64,000 nt of DNA from VAZQ01 sp036557665 (lineage in GTDB: Bacteria; Pseudomonadota; Alphaproteobacteria; Rhizobiales; Xanthobacteraceae): NCBI GenBank assembly GCA_036557665.1, contig DATBHG010000002.1:186001-250000 (forward strand), read 5' to 3'. The notes below the pieces were generated by a model that saw only the letters and a list, made by a program, of their open reading frames with translations, was not told the origin of the DNA and did not search any database. Shown here piece by piece: positions 26,399 through 35,616 of the stretch. The position numbers and the translations under genes are program-made. The first letter of the stretch is position 1. Each line of letters starts with the position of its first letter.

Positions 26399-27343
26399 TC
26401 ATGTTCGGCGCAGGTTGAAAATGCGCCGCGGCCGAACTTCGCCCTTATCCACCTCCGCGAGCGCAAGCAGCGCTCCACGTGTCAACACTGAAATCCAGCC
26501 CCGGAGAACCGGTGCGTCCCGTCCCCGCAGCAGCACGCCCTGACCGCGTGCGAGCCGGCTCGCATCTGCCGAATTGACGTTCAGACTCGGCAGACCGGCG
26601 AGCCCCGCCGCCACGGGCAACAAGCAAGTGAGCTGGACTCCGGCTTGCTCCTGCTCCCGCAGTGCTCTCAATTCGACGGCATGGGCTTCTTGGAACGGCC
26701 CGACCGCTGTTCGCCGCAACGCGGAGACGTGGCCGTAGCAGCCCAGGCTTCGACCTATATCCCGCGCCAGCGCCCGTATGTACGCTCCCTTGCCGCACGC
26801 GGCCCCGAGCATCGCGTGATCCGGATCGGGCATCGAGAGGAGCTCGAGGCAATGGACTTGTACCGGGCGGGCCGCGAGCTCCAGGATCTCGCCCTCGCGT
26901 GCGATGTCGTACGCCCGCTCGCCGGCAATCTTGATGGCGGAGAAGCGCGGTGGGATCTGTTCAATCGACCCCGTGAACCGTGGCAGGAGAGCCCGAATGC
27001 GCTCGGCGCTGGGACGCTCGCGCGAGCTGGCAGTGACGTGGCCCTCGGCATCATCAGTATCCCGCTCCTCGCCCCAGCGGATCGTAAACGCGTAGCTCTT
27101 TCGACCCTCCATCACAAAAGGGACTGTCTTGGTGGCCTCTCCAAGTGCGATCGGCAGAACGCCGGAAGCAAGCGGGTCCAACGTGCCGGCGTGGCCGGCG
27201 CGCTTGGCCTGAAACAGTCTTTTGACCGCGCTGACGGCGTGTGTCGAAGTCATTCCGACGGGTTTGTCGAGCACGAGCCAGCCGTGCACATCGCGCCGCT
27301 CGAGCTTGGCTTTGGGACGCTCCAGCGAGTCAGGTCTTGTCAT
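26399..27343 (-). CDS. truB: tRNA pseudouridine-55 synthase
   Basis: A 314-residue pseudouridine synthase. The catalytic aspartate is in GHAGTLDPLASGVLPIALGEA; KSYAFTIRWGEERDTDDAEG and the PUA-like C-terminal part (VNSADASRLARGQGV) complete it. It makes Psi55 in the T-loop of tRNAs. The start overlaps the rbfA 3' end by 14 bases. Member of the rimP-pnp operon. Confidence 0.96.
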   Translation of the reverse strand: MTRPDSLERPKAKLERRDVHGWLVLDKPVGMTSTHAVSAVKRLFQAKRAGHAGTLDPLASGVLPIALGEATKTVPFVMEGRKSYAFTIRWGEERDTDDAEGHVTASSRERPSAERIRALLPRFTGSIEQIPPRFSAIKIAGERAYDIAREGEILELAARPVQVHCLELLSMPDPDHAMLGAACGKGAYIRALARDIGRSLGCYGHVSALRRTAVGPFQEAHAVELRALREQEQAGVQLTCLLPVAAGLAGLPSLNVNSADASRLARGQGVLLRGRDAPVLRGWISVLTRGALLALAEVDKGEVRPRRIFNLRRT

Positions 27344-27746
27344 CGGCGGGCTTGTTGAGATCGCGCTGCACGGCGGGCGTGCGTAAAAGCCGCTCTATTC
27401 GATCGGCTTCATCAAATCTCTGGTCTATCGCAAATCTGATCTCCGGAGCGAATTTCAGGTTGATGCGCCGGGCAACCTCGCCGCGCAGGAATCGTTTGTT
27501 GCGATTTAATGCGGCAGTTACAAGCTCCACGTCCTGACCGCCCAGCGGCATCACGTAAATCGTTGCCAAACGCAGGTCGGCGGTCATACGTACCTCGGAT
27601 ACGGTGATCATATGGCCTTCGATGACGGGGTGATGCACTTCGCCGCGAGCAAACAAATCGGCAAGCACATGCCGGACCAGCTCACCCACACGCAGCTGCC
27701 TCTGGGAGAGCCCTGGCTCGACCTTCACGCGGCGATGGCGAGTCAT
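27330..27746 (-). CDS. rbfA: ribosome-binding factor A
   Basis: A 138-residue KH-like protein that binds the 5' region of 16S rRNA during 30S maturation. Family features are SQRQLRVGELVRHVLADLF, VRMTADLRLATIYVMPLGG and RFDEADRIERLL. The ATG at 27746 overlaps the infB stop by one base (TGATG), coupling its translation to infB; longer frame extensions lie inside infB and are rejected. Confidence 0.94.
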   Translation of the reverse strand: MTRHRRVKVEPGLSQRQLRVGELVRHVLADLFARGEVHHPVIEGHMITVSEVRMTADLRLATIYVMPLGGQDVELVTAALNRNKRFLRGEVARRINLKFAPEIRFAIDQRFDEADRIERLLRTPAVQRDLNKPADDKT

Positions 27747-30325
27747 CAGAGGGTGCGTTGCACGGTCTCCGTACGGAAGCATTCGATCACGTCGCCGGCC
27801 CGCATGTCCTGGTAGCTCTCGAAGGCCATTCCGCACTCCTGGCCGGCAACAACCTCCCGCACGTCGTCTTTGAATCGCTTGAGCTGCGACAGCTTGCCCT
27901 CATGAACGACGACATTGTCGCGCACCAGCCTGACGCTCGCACCGCGCTCGACTACGCCTTCAGTTACTCGGCATCCTGCAACATTGCCGACTTTCGAGAC
28001 CTTGAAGATCTCCAGAATGACGGCACTGCCGAGGGTGGTCTCGCGGACCGACGGTGCAAGCAGGCCGGACATCGCCTTCTTCACGTCGTCCACGAGATCA
28101 TAGATGATGTTGTAGTAGCGGATCTCGACGCCGGCTCGCTCGGCCGCGTCGCGCGCCTCCTTGTGCGCTCGCACATTAAAGCCGATGATCGCCGCACCGG
28201 ATGCTTCCGCCAGGGTGACGTCCGATTCCGTGATGCCGCCGACACTCCCGTGCAACAGTCGAGCCATTACCTCATTCGTGCCGAGCTTCTCGAGAGCGCC
28301 GCTGATGGCTTCGAGCGAGCCCTGCACGTCGGCCTTGATCACCAATGGGAATTCCTTCCGTCCGGCGCTCTTGAGCTGCGTCATCATTTGCTCGAGAGAG
28401 CCGCGCATTCCCGTCGCGCGGGCCGCGAGCTTGTCCCGCTTCTGTCGGGCGCGATAATCGGTCACCTCGCGCGCCCGCGCCTCGCTGTCGACCACCGCCA
28501 GGCGATCCCCCGCTTCGGGTATGCCGTTGAACCCGAGCACCTCGACCGGCGTCGAGGGCCCGGCCATATTCACCGGCTGGCCTGAATCTGACATCAGCGC
28601 GCGCACCCGACCCCACTCCGCCCCGGCAACGACGATGTCGCCCGTACCCAGCGTTCCGCGTTGCACAAGCACGCTGGCTACCGGTCCGCGACCGCGATCA
28701 AGCTTCGCCTCGATCACAGTGCCCTCGGCCGGCCGATTCGGGTTGGCCTGGAGATCAAGGATTTCCGCCTGGAGCCCGATGGTCTCCAGAAGCCTATCAA
28801 TGTTGAGCTTCTTGGTCGCCGAGACTTCTACATCGAGGACATCCCCGCCCAGCGATTCCACCTGGATTTCGTGCGCCAGGAGCTCGTTTCGCACCCGCTC
28901 AGGCTTGGCATCGGGCCTGTCGATCTTGTTAATTGCAACGATCATCGGCACCCTGGCGGCCTTGGCGTGATTGATGGCCTCGACCGTCTGCGGCATCACC
29001 CCGTCATCGGCCGCGACCACCAGCACGACGATGTCAGTCACTTTGGCGCCCCGCGCGCGCATGGCGGTGAAGGCCGCATGGCCGGGTGTATCGATGAAGG
29101 TGATCCTGCTGCCCGATGGAGATGTCACCTGGTAGGCGCCGATATGCTGGGTGATGCCGCCAGCCTCGCCAGCGGCGACCTCGGTCGACCGAATGGCATC
29201 AAGCAGAGAGGTCTTGCCGTGATCGACGTGCCCCATGACGGTTACGACCGCCGGGCGCGGCAATAATGCAGAAGGATCGTCCGTGACATCGAAAAGCCCC
29301 TCTTCGACGTCCGATTCCGCCACCCGTTTGACGGTGTGCCCCAACTCCTCCGCGAGCAGTTGGGCGGTGTCCGCGTCGATCACGTCGTTGATCTGTGCCA
29401 TGTGGCCTTGCTTCATCAACAGCTTGATCACGTCCACAGCCCGTTCGGCCATGCGATTGGCGAGTTCCTGGATAGTGATGGTTTCTGGGATCGTCACCTC
29501 CCGAATTAGCTTCTCTTTTGGCTCGTCGGCTGCCTGGCCTTTCAGCCGCTGAACCCGACGACGGAAGGCGGCGACTGATCGTTCGCGCTCTTCATCGGCG
29601 CTGAGTGCGGTAACGACGGTCAAGCGCCCGCGGTTCTTCTGAGCTGTGCCGCGCGCGGGTTTCGGCGCGGGGGCGGCTCGTGCAGCCCCGGCCCCACGTC
29701 GCGCACGCGGCGCCTCCTCCTCATCCGGTTCAAGCGCAGGCCGCCCAGGCAGTTTCGCATGTGTTGCTTCATCACCGAAGCGCTTTTTCGCCTCCTGCTC
29801 TGCCTTGAGCTTTGTCTCCAGATCGTGCTTACGGCGGCGCTCTTCCTCAGCTTTGCGAGCTTCCGCAGCATCACGCTCGCTGCGCTCCACCGTTTCACGG
29901 CTTTTCCGGAGCAGGGCCTCCTCTTCGGCAATTCTGCGCTCTTCTGCTTCGCGCAACCGGGCATCGCCCAGAGCGCGTGCACGCGCCGAACGTTCTTCCT
30001 CAGTAAGCGTTCGCAGCACCACCCCGGACGGCTTGGGGGCCACAGCAGGCGTTGCCGTAGCCGGAGAGGCAACTGGCACGGCCGGAACCGCCGAGGCAGC
30101 TGCCATACTGCGCTTGGCCGGCGCCGCCGCCGGTATGGCCGTGTCACCCTTTGCTCGGGTAGGTATGCGGGTCTTGACCTTCTCGACGACGACCGCCTTG
30201 CTGCGGCCGTGACTGAAACTCTGGCGCACCACGCCCTGCTCGACCCCTCGTCCCTTCAAGGTCAGGGTCTTCGCCCCAGCGACGCTCAGCTTTTTTTCGG
30301 TAGTCTTTTCCGTTGTTTCAGCCAT
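27746..30325 (-). CDS. infB: translation initiation factor IF-2
   Basis: An 859-residue GTPase. The N-terminal ~250 residues are Ala/Arg/Glu-rich, with IF2-associated segments (KTLTLKGRG) and charged coiled-coil-like sequence. The G domain begins near 360 with GHVDHGKTS (G1), GGITQHIGAY (G2), DTPGHAAF (G3) and NKIDRP (G4). EF-Tu-like domain 2 and the fMet-tRNA-binding C2 domain follow. It directs initiator tRNA to the 30S subunit. It starts 15 bases after the ylxR stop. Confidence 0.97.
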   Translation of the reverse strand: MAETTEKTTEKKLSVAGAKTLTLKGRGVEQGVVRQSFSHGRSKAVVVEKVKTRIPTRAKGDTAIPAAAPAKRSMAAASAVPAVPVASPATATPAVAPKPSGVVLRTLTEEERSARARALGDARLREAEERRIAEEEALLRKSRETVERSERDAAEARKAEEERRRKHDLETKLKAEQEAKKRFGDEATHAKLPGRPALEPDEEEAPRARRGAGAARAAPAPKPARGTAQKNRGRLTVVTALSADEERERSVAAFRRRVQRLKGQAADEPKEKLIREVTIPETITIQELANRMAERAVDVIKLLMKQGHMAQINDVIDADTAQLLAEELGHTVKRVAESDVEEGLFDVTDDPSALLPRPAVVTVMGHVDHGKTSLLDAIRSTEVAAGEAGGITQHIGAYQVTSPSGSRITFIDTPGHAAFTAMRARGAKVTDIVVLVVAADDGVMPQTVEAINHAKAARVPMIVAINKIDRPDAKPERVRNELLAHEIQVESLGGDVLDVEVSATKKLNIDRLLETIGLQAEILDLQANPNRPAEGTVIEAKLDRGRGPVASVLVQRGTLGTGDIVVAGAEWGRVRALMSDSGQPVNMAGPSTPVEVLGFNGIPEAGDRLAVVDSEARAREVTDYRARQKRDKLAARATGMRGSLEQMMTQLKSAGRKEFPLVIKADVQGSLEAISGALEKLGTNEVMARLLHGSVGGITESDVTLAEASGAAIIGFNVRAHKEARDAAERAGVEIRYYNIIYDLVDDVKKAMSGLLAPSVRETTLGSAVILEIFKVSKVGNVAGCRVTEGVVERGASVRLVRDNVVVHEGKLSQLKRFKDDVREVVAGQECGMAFESYQDMRAGDVIECFRTETVQRTL

Positions 30326-30340
30326 TCCTATCGATCCAAC

Positions 30341-31072
30341 TCAACCCTCGTCGGTTTGCTCCAGCCTCGCCTCTCGATAATCGACCACTCCATCCGTGCT
30401 AGACGCAAGCAACCCATATTTGGCTATCGCACCGGAACCTGCCATAGCCCCAGCCCGGAACCGATCCAGTCGCGCAACGCGCGAAAGGAAGGCTCCAGTC
30501 TCGGAGCTGGCAAGCAGGCCTGCATGTATCACATTTGACCGTCCGAATGCCAAATCCAGTTGCGCCGAGGTGAAGCCGTTCAATACGTACGGGCCCGCAA
30601 CCCGAGGCCCAAGTGCCCGGTCGAGTCTCCTGATGCCATCCATCGATGCCTCAACGGCATGCAGGACCGCGGCGAGCCTATCGCGTGCGAGCGCTGCCTC
30701 GACCCGGGCGAACCCGGTCACCGCCCTGCCGGCCTTGTGGCACATTGCAAGCGCATCGAGCGCAGCTCTTTGCAGCAGTCGCTCGGTGAGGTCGATGAGA
30801 TCATCCGGAACGCAAACCTCGTGTTTCAAGCCTCGTTGGAAGCTCTTGCGCTGGATCGCGAGCTCGAGCGCCCGCCGGCTGGCGGAGATCCAAATCCCTC
30901 GGCCGGGCAGCCTGCGCTTCACATCGGGGACAACGGTCTGACCTGGGCCGAGCACGAAACGGATCATGTCATCAACCGGCTTTACTTCGCCGGTCGCAGC
31001 GCAGAGCCGTTCCGTGCCGGCGGCTCGCCTGCGTCCCGCAAAATTTTTGCCGTTCTCGCCCACGACGAGCAT
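30341..31072 (-). CDS. ylxR: YlxR-family RNA-binding protein with L7Ae-like domain
   Basis: A 243-residue protein between nusA and infB. Residues ~15-95 are the YlxR (DUF448) domain: RLCAATGEVKPVDDMIRFV, GRGIWISASRRALELA and KSFQRG. Residues ~100-195 resemble the L7Ae/L30e fold, with a LLQRAALDALAMCHKAGRAVTG start typical of the fused form seen in alphaproteobacteria. In Bacillus a YlxR protein binds RNase P RNA; the role here is likely RNA binding linked to translation, but is not proven. It starts 13 bases after the nusA stop. Confidence 0.88.
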   Translation of the reverse strand: MLVVGENGKNFAGRRRAAGTERLCAATGEVKPVDDMIRFVLGPGQTVVPDVKRRLPGRGIWISASRRALELAIQRKSFQRGLKHEVCVPDDLIDLTERLLQRAALDALAMCHKAGRAVTGFARVEAALARDRLAAVLHAVEASMDGIRRLDRALGPRVAGPYVLNGFTSAQLDLAFGRSNVIHAGLLASSETGAFLSRVARLDRFRAGAMAGSGAIAKYGLLASSTDGVVDYREARLEQTDEG

Positions 31073-31085
31073 CGAGATACTGCCG

Positions 31086-32684
31086 TCACTGCGACATGGC
31101 AGGTTCAGCTAGAGCGTCTTCCGGGACGACAAGATCCTCTTCCTTGATCCACCCTGCTTTCACGCGCGCCTGCATAATCAATGCTTCCGCCTCCTCGCGT
31201 GAAAGATCGAACCCGTCGAGGATACCGGGATTGCGCGTCAGCTCCCCGTCCTTGCGCTCGCTCCAGCCAACGAGATCGTCCGTGACGCAGCCTGCCAAAT
31301 CCTCGACGGTCTTGACTTCGTTCTCGCCCAGTTTCACCAACATGGCGGTCGTGACGCCGGGAATTTCTTTCAGATCATCCGCAACTCCGAGCTCCCGGCG
31401 CGCCGCATCGAGCTCGGCCTCTTCCTTCGCCAGATAGTCTCGGGCGCGTGCCTGCAGCTCTTGCGCAGTCTCCTCGTCAAATCCCTCGATCGCGGCCAGC
31501 TCTTTTTCATCCACGATCGCAAGCTCCTGGACCGAGTTGAAGCCCTCGGACGCAAGCAATTGGCCCACGACCTCGTCGAGGTTGAGGGCATCGACAAAGA
31601 GCTTCGTGCGCTTCTCGAATTCAGCTTGACGGTGCTCGGACTCCTCCTGCTCCGTCACGATGTCGATGTCCCAGCCGGTGAGCTGAGATGCTAGCCGCAC
31701 ATTTTGCCCGCGCCGACCGATCGCAAGTGAAAGCTGCTGATCAGGCACGACCACTTCCATTCTCTGCCGATCCTCGTCCAGTACGACCTTCGCCACCTCG
31801 GCAGGGGCGAGCGCATTGACCACGAAATTGGCAGGGTCCGCAGTCCATGGAATAATGTCGATCTTCTCGCCCTGAAGCTCGTTGACTACCGCCTGCACGC
31901 GCGATCCGCGCATGCCCACGCAGGCGCCTACCGGATCGACCGAGGAGTCACGGGAGATGACGGCGATCTTGGCGCGGGAGCCCGGGTCGCGTGCAACCGC
32001 CTTCACCTCCACGATGCCGTCGTAGATTTCGGGCACTTCCTGCGCGAAGAGCTTGGCCATGAATTGTGGGTGAGTGCGAGAGAGGAAAATCTGCGGCCCC
32101 CGCGGCTCGCGGCGGACGTCGTAGATGAAGGCCCGGATGCGATCTCCGTTCCTGAACGTCTCTCGCGGCAGCAATTCGTCACGACGGACGATCGCCTCAC
32201 CGCGACCGAGATCAACGACTACGTTGCCATATTCGACTCGCTTGACGATGCCGTTGACGATATCGCCGATGCGATCCTTGTACTCCTGATATTGTCTATC
32301 CCGCTCAGCTTCGCGCACCTTCTGAACGATCACCTGCTTGGCTGATTGGGCGGCAATACGACCATATTCCAGCGGCGGCAGCGGCTCGGCAATAAAGTCG
32401 CCTACCTGAGCAGCGGGATTGCGCTTCTTGGCATCGTTCAGCGATATTTGTGTTGCGTCGTTCTCGACTTGATCCGCCACCAACAGCAATCGCGACAGCC
32501 GCATCTCGCCTGTCTTGGAGTTGATCTCGGCGCGGACTTCCGTTTCGCTGCCGTAGCGGGAACGCGCTGCCTTCTGGATGGCATCTTCCATCGCTGCAAT
32601 GACAATTCCTCGATCGATCGCCTTCTCGCGCGCTACTGCGTCGGCGATCTGCAACAGCTCCAGCCGGTTCGCACTAACGGCCAT
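31086..32684 (-). CDS. nusA: transcription termination/antitermination factor NusA
   Basis: A 532-residue RNA polymerase-binding factor: N-terminal domain (SANRLELLQIADAVAREK), S1 domain near 135-200, two KH domains (GACVGMRGSRVQAVVNELQG; LAIGRRGQNVRLASQLTG) and two C-terminal helix-hairpin-helix acidic repeats. Two ATGs, at 32690 and 32684, lie in frame. GGAGA touches the first, leaving almost no spacing, but sits seven bases from the second, so 32684 (MAVSANRL) is chosen. It modulates pausing and termination and is often self-regulating in this operon. Confidence 0.96.
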   Translation of the reverse strand: MAVSANRLELLQIADAVAREKAIDRGIVIAAMEDAIQKAARSRYGSETEVRAEINSKTGEMRLSRLLLVADQVENDATQISLNDAKKRNPAAQVGDFIAEPLPPLEYGRIAAQSAKQVIVQKVREAERDRQYQEYKDRIGDIVNGIVKRVEYGNVVVDLGRGEAIVRRDELLPRETFRNGDRIRAFIYDVRREPRGPQIFLSRTHPQFMAKLFAQEVPEIYDGIVEVKAVARDPGSRAKIAVISRDSSVDPVGACVGMRGSRVQAVVNELQGEKIDIIPWTADPANFVVNALAPAEVAKVVLDEDRQRMEVVVPDQQLSLAIGRRGQNVRLASQLTGWDIDIVTEQEESEHRQAEFEKRTKLFVDALNLDEVVGQLLASEGFNSVQELAIVDEKELAAIEGFDEETAQELQARARDYLAKEEAELDAARRELGVADDLKEIPGVTTAMLVKLGENEVKTVEDLAGCVTDDLVGWSERKDGELTRNPGILDGFDLSREEAEALIMQARVKAGWIKEEDLVVPEDALAEPAMSQ

Positions 32685-32706
32685 GTTCATTCTCCTTCGC
32701 TCTTGA

Positions 32707-33399
32707 TTACGGACGATGCCGTGCCGCTGTTGGAATCAAGCTGTTTCCCTCGCTCCCAGCCTCTTCCTCGCCGGCACCGCGCTGCAACCCGATCGGTGAC
32801 TTCGGGTCCCGCCCTGCCGCACGCGCGGCGCGTTCAAGGGCCTTTCCACGCCGGATCGATTCCGCGACGAGCGTCTCGGTCAGCACCAGCTTGGCTTCCG
32901 CCATTTCCTCGAGTCGCAACAGCACGTCAGCGGGCTCCTGCGGCGCAACATCCTCGCGGCGCACGCGGGCGCAGTCTCCCTCGGTGCCCGTCAACACCCC
33001 CCGGAAGCGTTTTCTCCCCGCCACCGGGCTCGCCATCTCCACTTTGATACAGTGACCGATATGGCGTCCGAAATCCGAGCGCCGCACCAGAGGCCGATCC
33101 AAGCCCGGCGATGATATCTCCAGCCGGTAGGCACGTTCGATTGGATCCTCAACGTCGAGCACGGGCGAAAGCGTGCGGGAAACCCGCTCGCAGTCCTCGA
33201 CGGTCATGCTCCCGTCCGGCCGCTCAGCCATGACCTGGAGGGTGCAGCCGTCAAGCCCCAACACCTTCACCCGCACAAGCCGATAGCCCATATCAACCAA
33301 CACAGGCTCGACAATTCGCGCAACTCGTGCTGCCAGCCCCTGCTCGACGATCAGGCGGGGGTCGGCATCGGTCTCAATCGTTTCGACTGGTTGCGTCAT
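32707..33399 (-). CDS. rimP: ribosome maturation factor RimP
   Basis: A 230-residue protein needed for 30S assembly. VEPVLVDMGYRLVRVKVLG, EDCERVSRTLSPVLDVEDPI and YRLEISSPGLDRPL are family signatures; the last is nearly invariant. The C-terminal ~60 residues are an Arg/Ala/Glu-rich extension beyond the usual SH3-like end and probably disordered. First gene of the rimP-nusA-ylxR-infB-rbfA-truB-rpsO-pnp operon; a terminator-like hairpin lies in its leader. Confidence 0.94.
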   Translation of the reverse strand: MTQPVETIETDADPRLIVEQGLAARVARIVEPVLVDMGYRLVRVKVLGLDGCTLQVMAERPDGSMTVEDCERVSRTLSPVLDVEDPIERAYRLEISSPGLDRPLVRRSDFGRHIGHCIKVEMASPVAGRKRFRGVLTGTEGDCARVRREDVAPQEPADVLLRLEEMAEAKLVLTETLVAESIRRGKALERAARAAGRDPKSPIGLQRGAGEEEAGSEGNSLIPTAARHRP

Positions 33400-33466
33400 C
33401 GAGCGTTACTCAGGGGCTGGTTCAACCCGGGGTTGCTTCTCGTCAGCCACGCGTCCGATGGGTAAC

Positions 33467-33498
33467 AAAAAAGAGCGGGCCCCGGCGGAACCCACTCT
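33467..33498 (-). terminator. putative rimP leader attenuator (intrinsic terminator)
   Basis: Read on the minus strand, arms 33488-33498 and 33472-33482 pair over 11 positions (AGAGUGGG with CCCGCUCU; the rest are G-U or G-C pairs) around a five-base loop. A run of six U follows at 33472-33467. It ends 68 bases before the rimP ATG and no gene lies upstream on that strand, so it sits in the rimP leader. Such attenuators upstream of rimP-nusA have been reported by comparative genomics as a rimP leader; membership of that family is not confirmed here. Confidence 0.7.
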
Positions 33499-33790
33499 CA
33501 AAAGCCGATCGAGCTTATTCGACCGTTATGAGATATCCAGCAACTGGACGAGCGAAATATAGCGATTTTCTTACCGCGTGCAAGGCCCGTCCCGACAGCC
33601 CCGCCGCAACAGGCCCGCCAGGAGCTGTGGCCTCATGGGACAACCGTCGGCGCCGGAGCTCACGACGGTGGGAGTGGCAACCCTTGGAGGAGAGTGACCC
33701 TGTTAGTAATCCGGTAACTAACTTTTCCTTCAGACTCGTTACTTATTTTGTCCGACGCGGACCCATTCACCGGTTCGCGGGGACCTGACG
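33499..33790. other. divergent rimP / DUF2336 gene upstream region
   Basis: The 292 bases between the attenuator hairpin and the DUF2336 GTG hold no recognisable gene. An AT-richer block near 33700-33755 (TAGTAATCCGGTAACTAAC...CGTTACTTATTTTG) is a likely promoter zone. It contains the repeated element GTAACTAA/GTTACTTA, a loose inverted pair that may be an operator. Confidence 0.35.
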
Positions 33791-34894
33791 GTGTTTTCGA
33801 TTGCTCGTGCTTCACTCATTCCCGAGCTGGAGGATGTGATCCGGTGCGGCTCCTCCGTCCAGCGAACGGAGACACTCAGGCGCATCACGGATTTTTTTGC
33901 CGATCGCGCCGGCAGGTTGAACGAGAGTCACGTTCAGTTGTTCGATGACGTGCTCTGCCGCTTGGCTTCGGAGGTCGACGCAAATGCCCGCACCGAGCTT
34001 TCTGCTCGGCTCGCCGTGCTTGCTAATGCGCCGCGAGAGTTGATCCGCCGCTTGGCGACGGACGATGATGTGGCGGTAGCACGCGTCGTTCTCAGGCGCT
34101 CGCAACGGCTCGACCAGAGCGAGTTGGTCGAGATCGCTGAGACCAAGAGCCAAGGGCATCTGCTTGCCCTTTCAAAGCGCAAATGGCTCCCGCAACCCGT
34201 AATAGACATCCTGGTTCGACGTGGTGACCAAGGGGTCTTGCGCAGCCTTGCGGAGAACTTGGATGCCCGACTGTCGGATCGGAGCTTCGCGACCTTGGCG
34301 GCAAGGGCTGCTGAAGATACGGCACTCGCGGAAAAAGTCGCACTGCGCCCCGACGTTCCACCGAGGCTGTTCCGCGAGATCCTGCTCGATGCTACGCAGA
34401 CCCTTCAGCAGCGACTGCTGGCGATGGCAACACCAGAGATTCGATCCGAGATCATCCGCGTATTGGCGGAAATCTCGGCGCGGGGGGACGCTCAAACGGT
34501 CCAACGGGATTATGCCAACGCATATCGAAAAATCCTGGACTTGAGCGAGCAAGGCAAGCTTGGCGAAGCTACTCTGGTTGAATTTGCCCAGGGCGGGCAG
34601 TCGGAAGACATGATTGCTGCGCTTTCCTTCTCCTGCGCGGTGCCTATCGATGTCGTAGAACGGCTCATGGCCACGGACCGGCCCGATCCCGTCCTCATCC
34701 TCTGCAAGTCAGCAGGTTGGAGCTGGCAGACGGTCAAGGCTATCCTTGAGACGATGCCTCGGTGTTGTGGACTGTCCAACCGCGATCTCGATATGGCATA
34801 TGAGAATTTCGAGCGTTTGTCGCCGGCAACTGCGCAACGCGTAATGCGCTTCTGGCAGGTGCAGCACTGGCAACGGACCTCAGCAGCGCAATGA
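33791..34894 (+). CDS. DUF2336 protein
   Basis: A 367-residue, almost wholly helical protein that matches the alphaproteobacterial DUF2336 pattern of repeated ~37-residue alpha-hairpins. Visible repeats begin near 25, 75, 115, 150 and 190 (e.g. NAPRELIRRLATDDDVAVAR; LSKRKWLPQPVIDILVRRGD; LAENLDARLSDRSFATLA). The HEAT-like form suggests protein binding; no enzyme motif is visible. No signal peptide, so it is cytoplasmic. It starts at a GTG and converges on trmB, their 3' ends overlapping by 15 bases. The function is unknown. Confidence 0.8.
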   Translation: MFSIARASLIPELEDVIRCGSSVQRTETLRRITDFFADRAGRLNESHVQLFDDVLCRLASEVDANARTELSARLAVLANAPRELIRRLATDDDVAVARVVLRRSQRLDQSELVEIAETKSQGHLLALSKRKWLPQPVIDILVRRGDQGVLRSLAENLDARLSDRSFATLAARAAEDTALAEKVALRPDVPPRLFREILLDATQTLQQRLLAMATPEIRSEIIRVLAEISARGDAQTVQRDYANAYRKILDLSEQGKLGEATLVEFAQGGQSEDMIAALSFSCAVPIDVVERLMATDRPDPVLILCKSAGWSWQTVKAILETMPRCCGLSNRDLDMAYENFERLSPATAQRVMRFWQVQHWQRTSAAQ

Positions 34895-35587
34895 AGTCCT
34901 GCGAAAAGTCAGGTAACAGGGCACACGACCTTCCCGTCTCGCCTTCTGTTCATAGCGAGTACCTTCAAAGCATGGCCACGCCCGGCGCCAATCGTCCGCG
35001 CATGCGGCGGTCCATTCAAAATACGGGGACCGAAGCATGTGCCTGAGCGTCCAATCGGCGTAATCGGAAATGTCGGTCGCGAAGCGAAACTCGCCGCCAG
35101 GGCGCAGGGCGGATGCGACTGCGGCTATGCTCTCTTCCTGCACAAAACGCCGCTTCCAATGGCGGCGTTTCGGCCAGGGGTCGGGATAGAGGAGATAGGC
35201 CCGGCCAAGGCACGTACGAGGGAGCCAGGCCAGCAGCTCAATGGCATCTCCGTGGTGCAGACGGAAGTTCGAGAGCGATTTCTCAGCAATTGCCGCCAGC
35301 GTCCTCGCCATTCCGTTCACAAAGGGTTCGACGCCGATGATGCCGATCCGCGGATGCGCCTGCGACTGAGCGATCATGTGCTCGCCTGCGCCGAAACCGA
35401 TCTCGAGCCATACATCCTGCACCGGACAGGAAAACAAGGAAGCTAGGTCGGTCGGGCAGGTCGAAAGGTCGAGTGCCAACCGCGGCAGGAGCGTCTCCAT
35501 CAGAGCCGCATGTCGCGCCGTTAGCTTGTGCCCTTTACGCCGGCCGAAGACTGCGCGGCGGCTGTTCGACTTGCTGTCCTGCGACAT
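34880..35587 (-). CDS. trmB: tRNA (guanine-N7-)-methyltransferase
   Basis: A 235-residue SAM-dependent enzyme that makes m7G46 in tRNA. LEIGFGAGEHMIAQSQ is the SAM-binding motif, IGVEPFVNGMA follows, YLLYPDPWPKRRHWKRRFVQ is the TrmB signature, and TDISDYADWTL lies near the end. The ATG at 35587 (MSQDSKSN) is chosen because it clears the stop of the upstream DUF445 gene by 29 bases; the frame extends further but would overlap it. Confidence 0.94.
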   Translation of the reverse strand: MSQDSKSNSRRAVFGRRKGHKLTARHAALMETLLPRLALDLSTCPTDLASLFSCPVQDVWLEIGFGAGEHMIAQSQAHPRIGIIGVEPFVNGMARTLAAIAEKSLSNFRLHHGDAIELLAWLPRTCLGRAYLLYPDPWPKRRHWKRRFVQEESIAAVASALRPGGEFRFATDISDYADWTLRHMLRSPYFEWTAACADDWRRAWPCFEGTRYEQKARREGRVPCYLTFRRTSLRC

Positions 35588-35616
35588 GGCAGCGGAGTCC
35601 GGCTCAGGGTTGCCGG

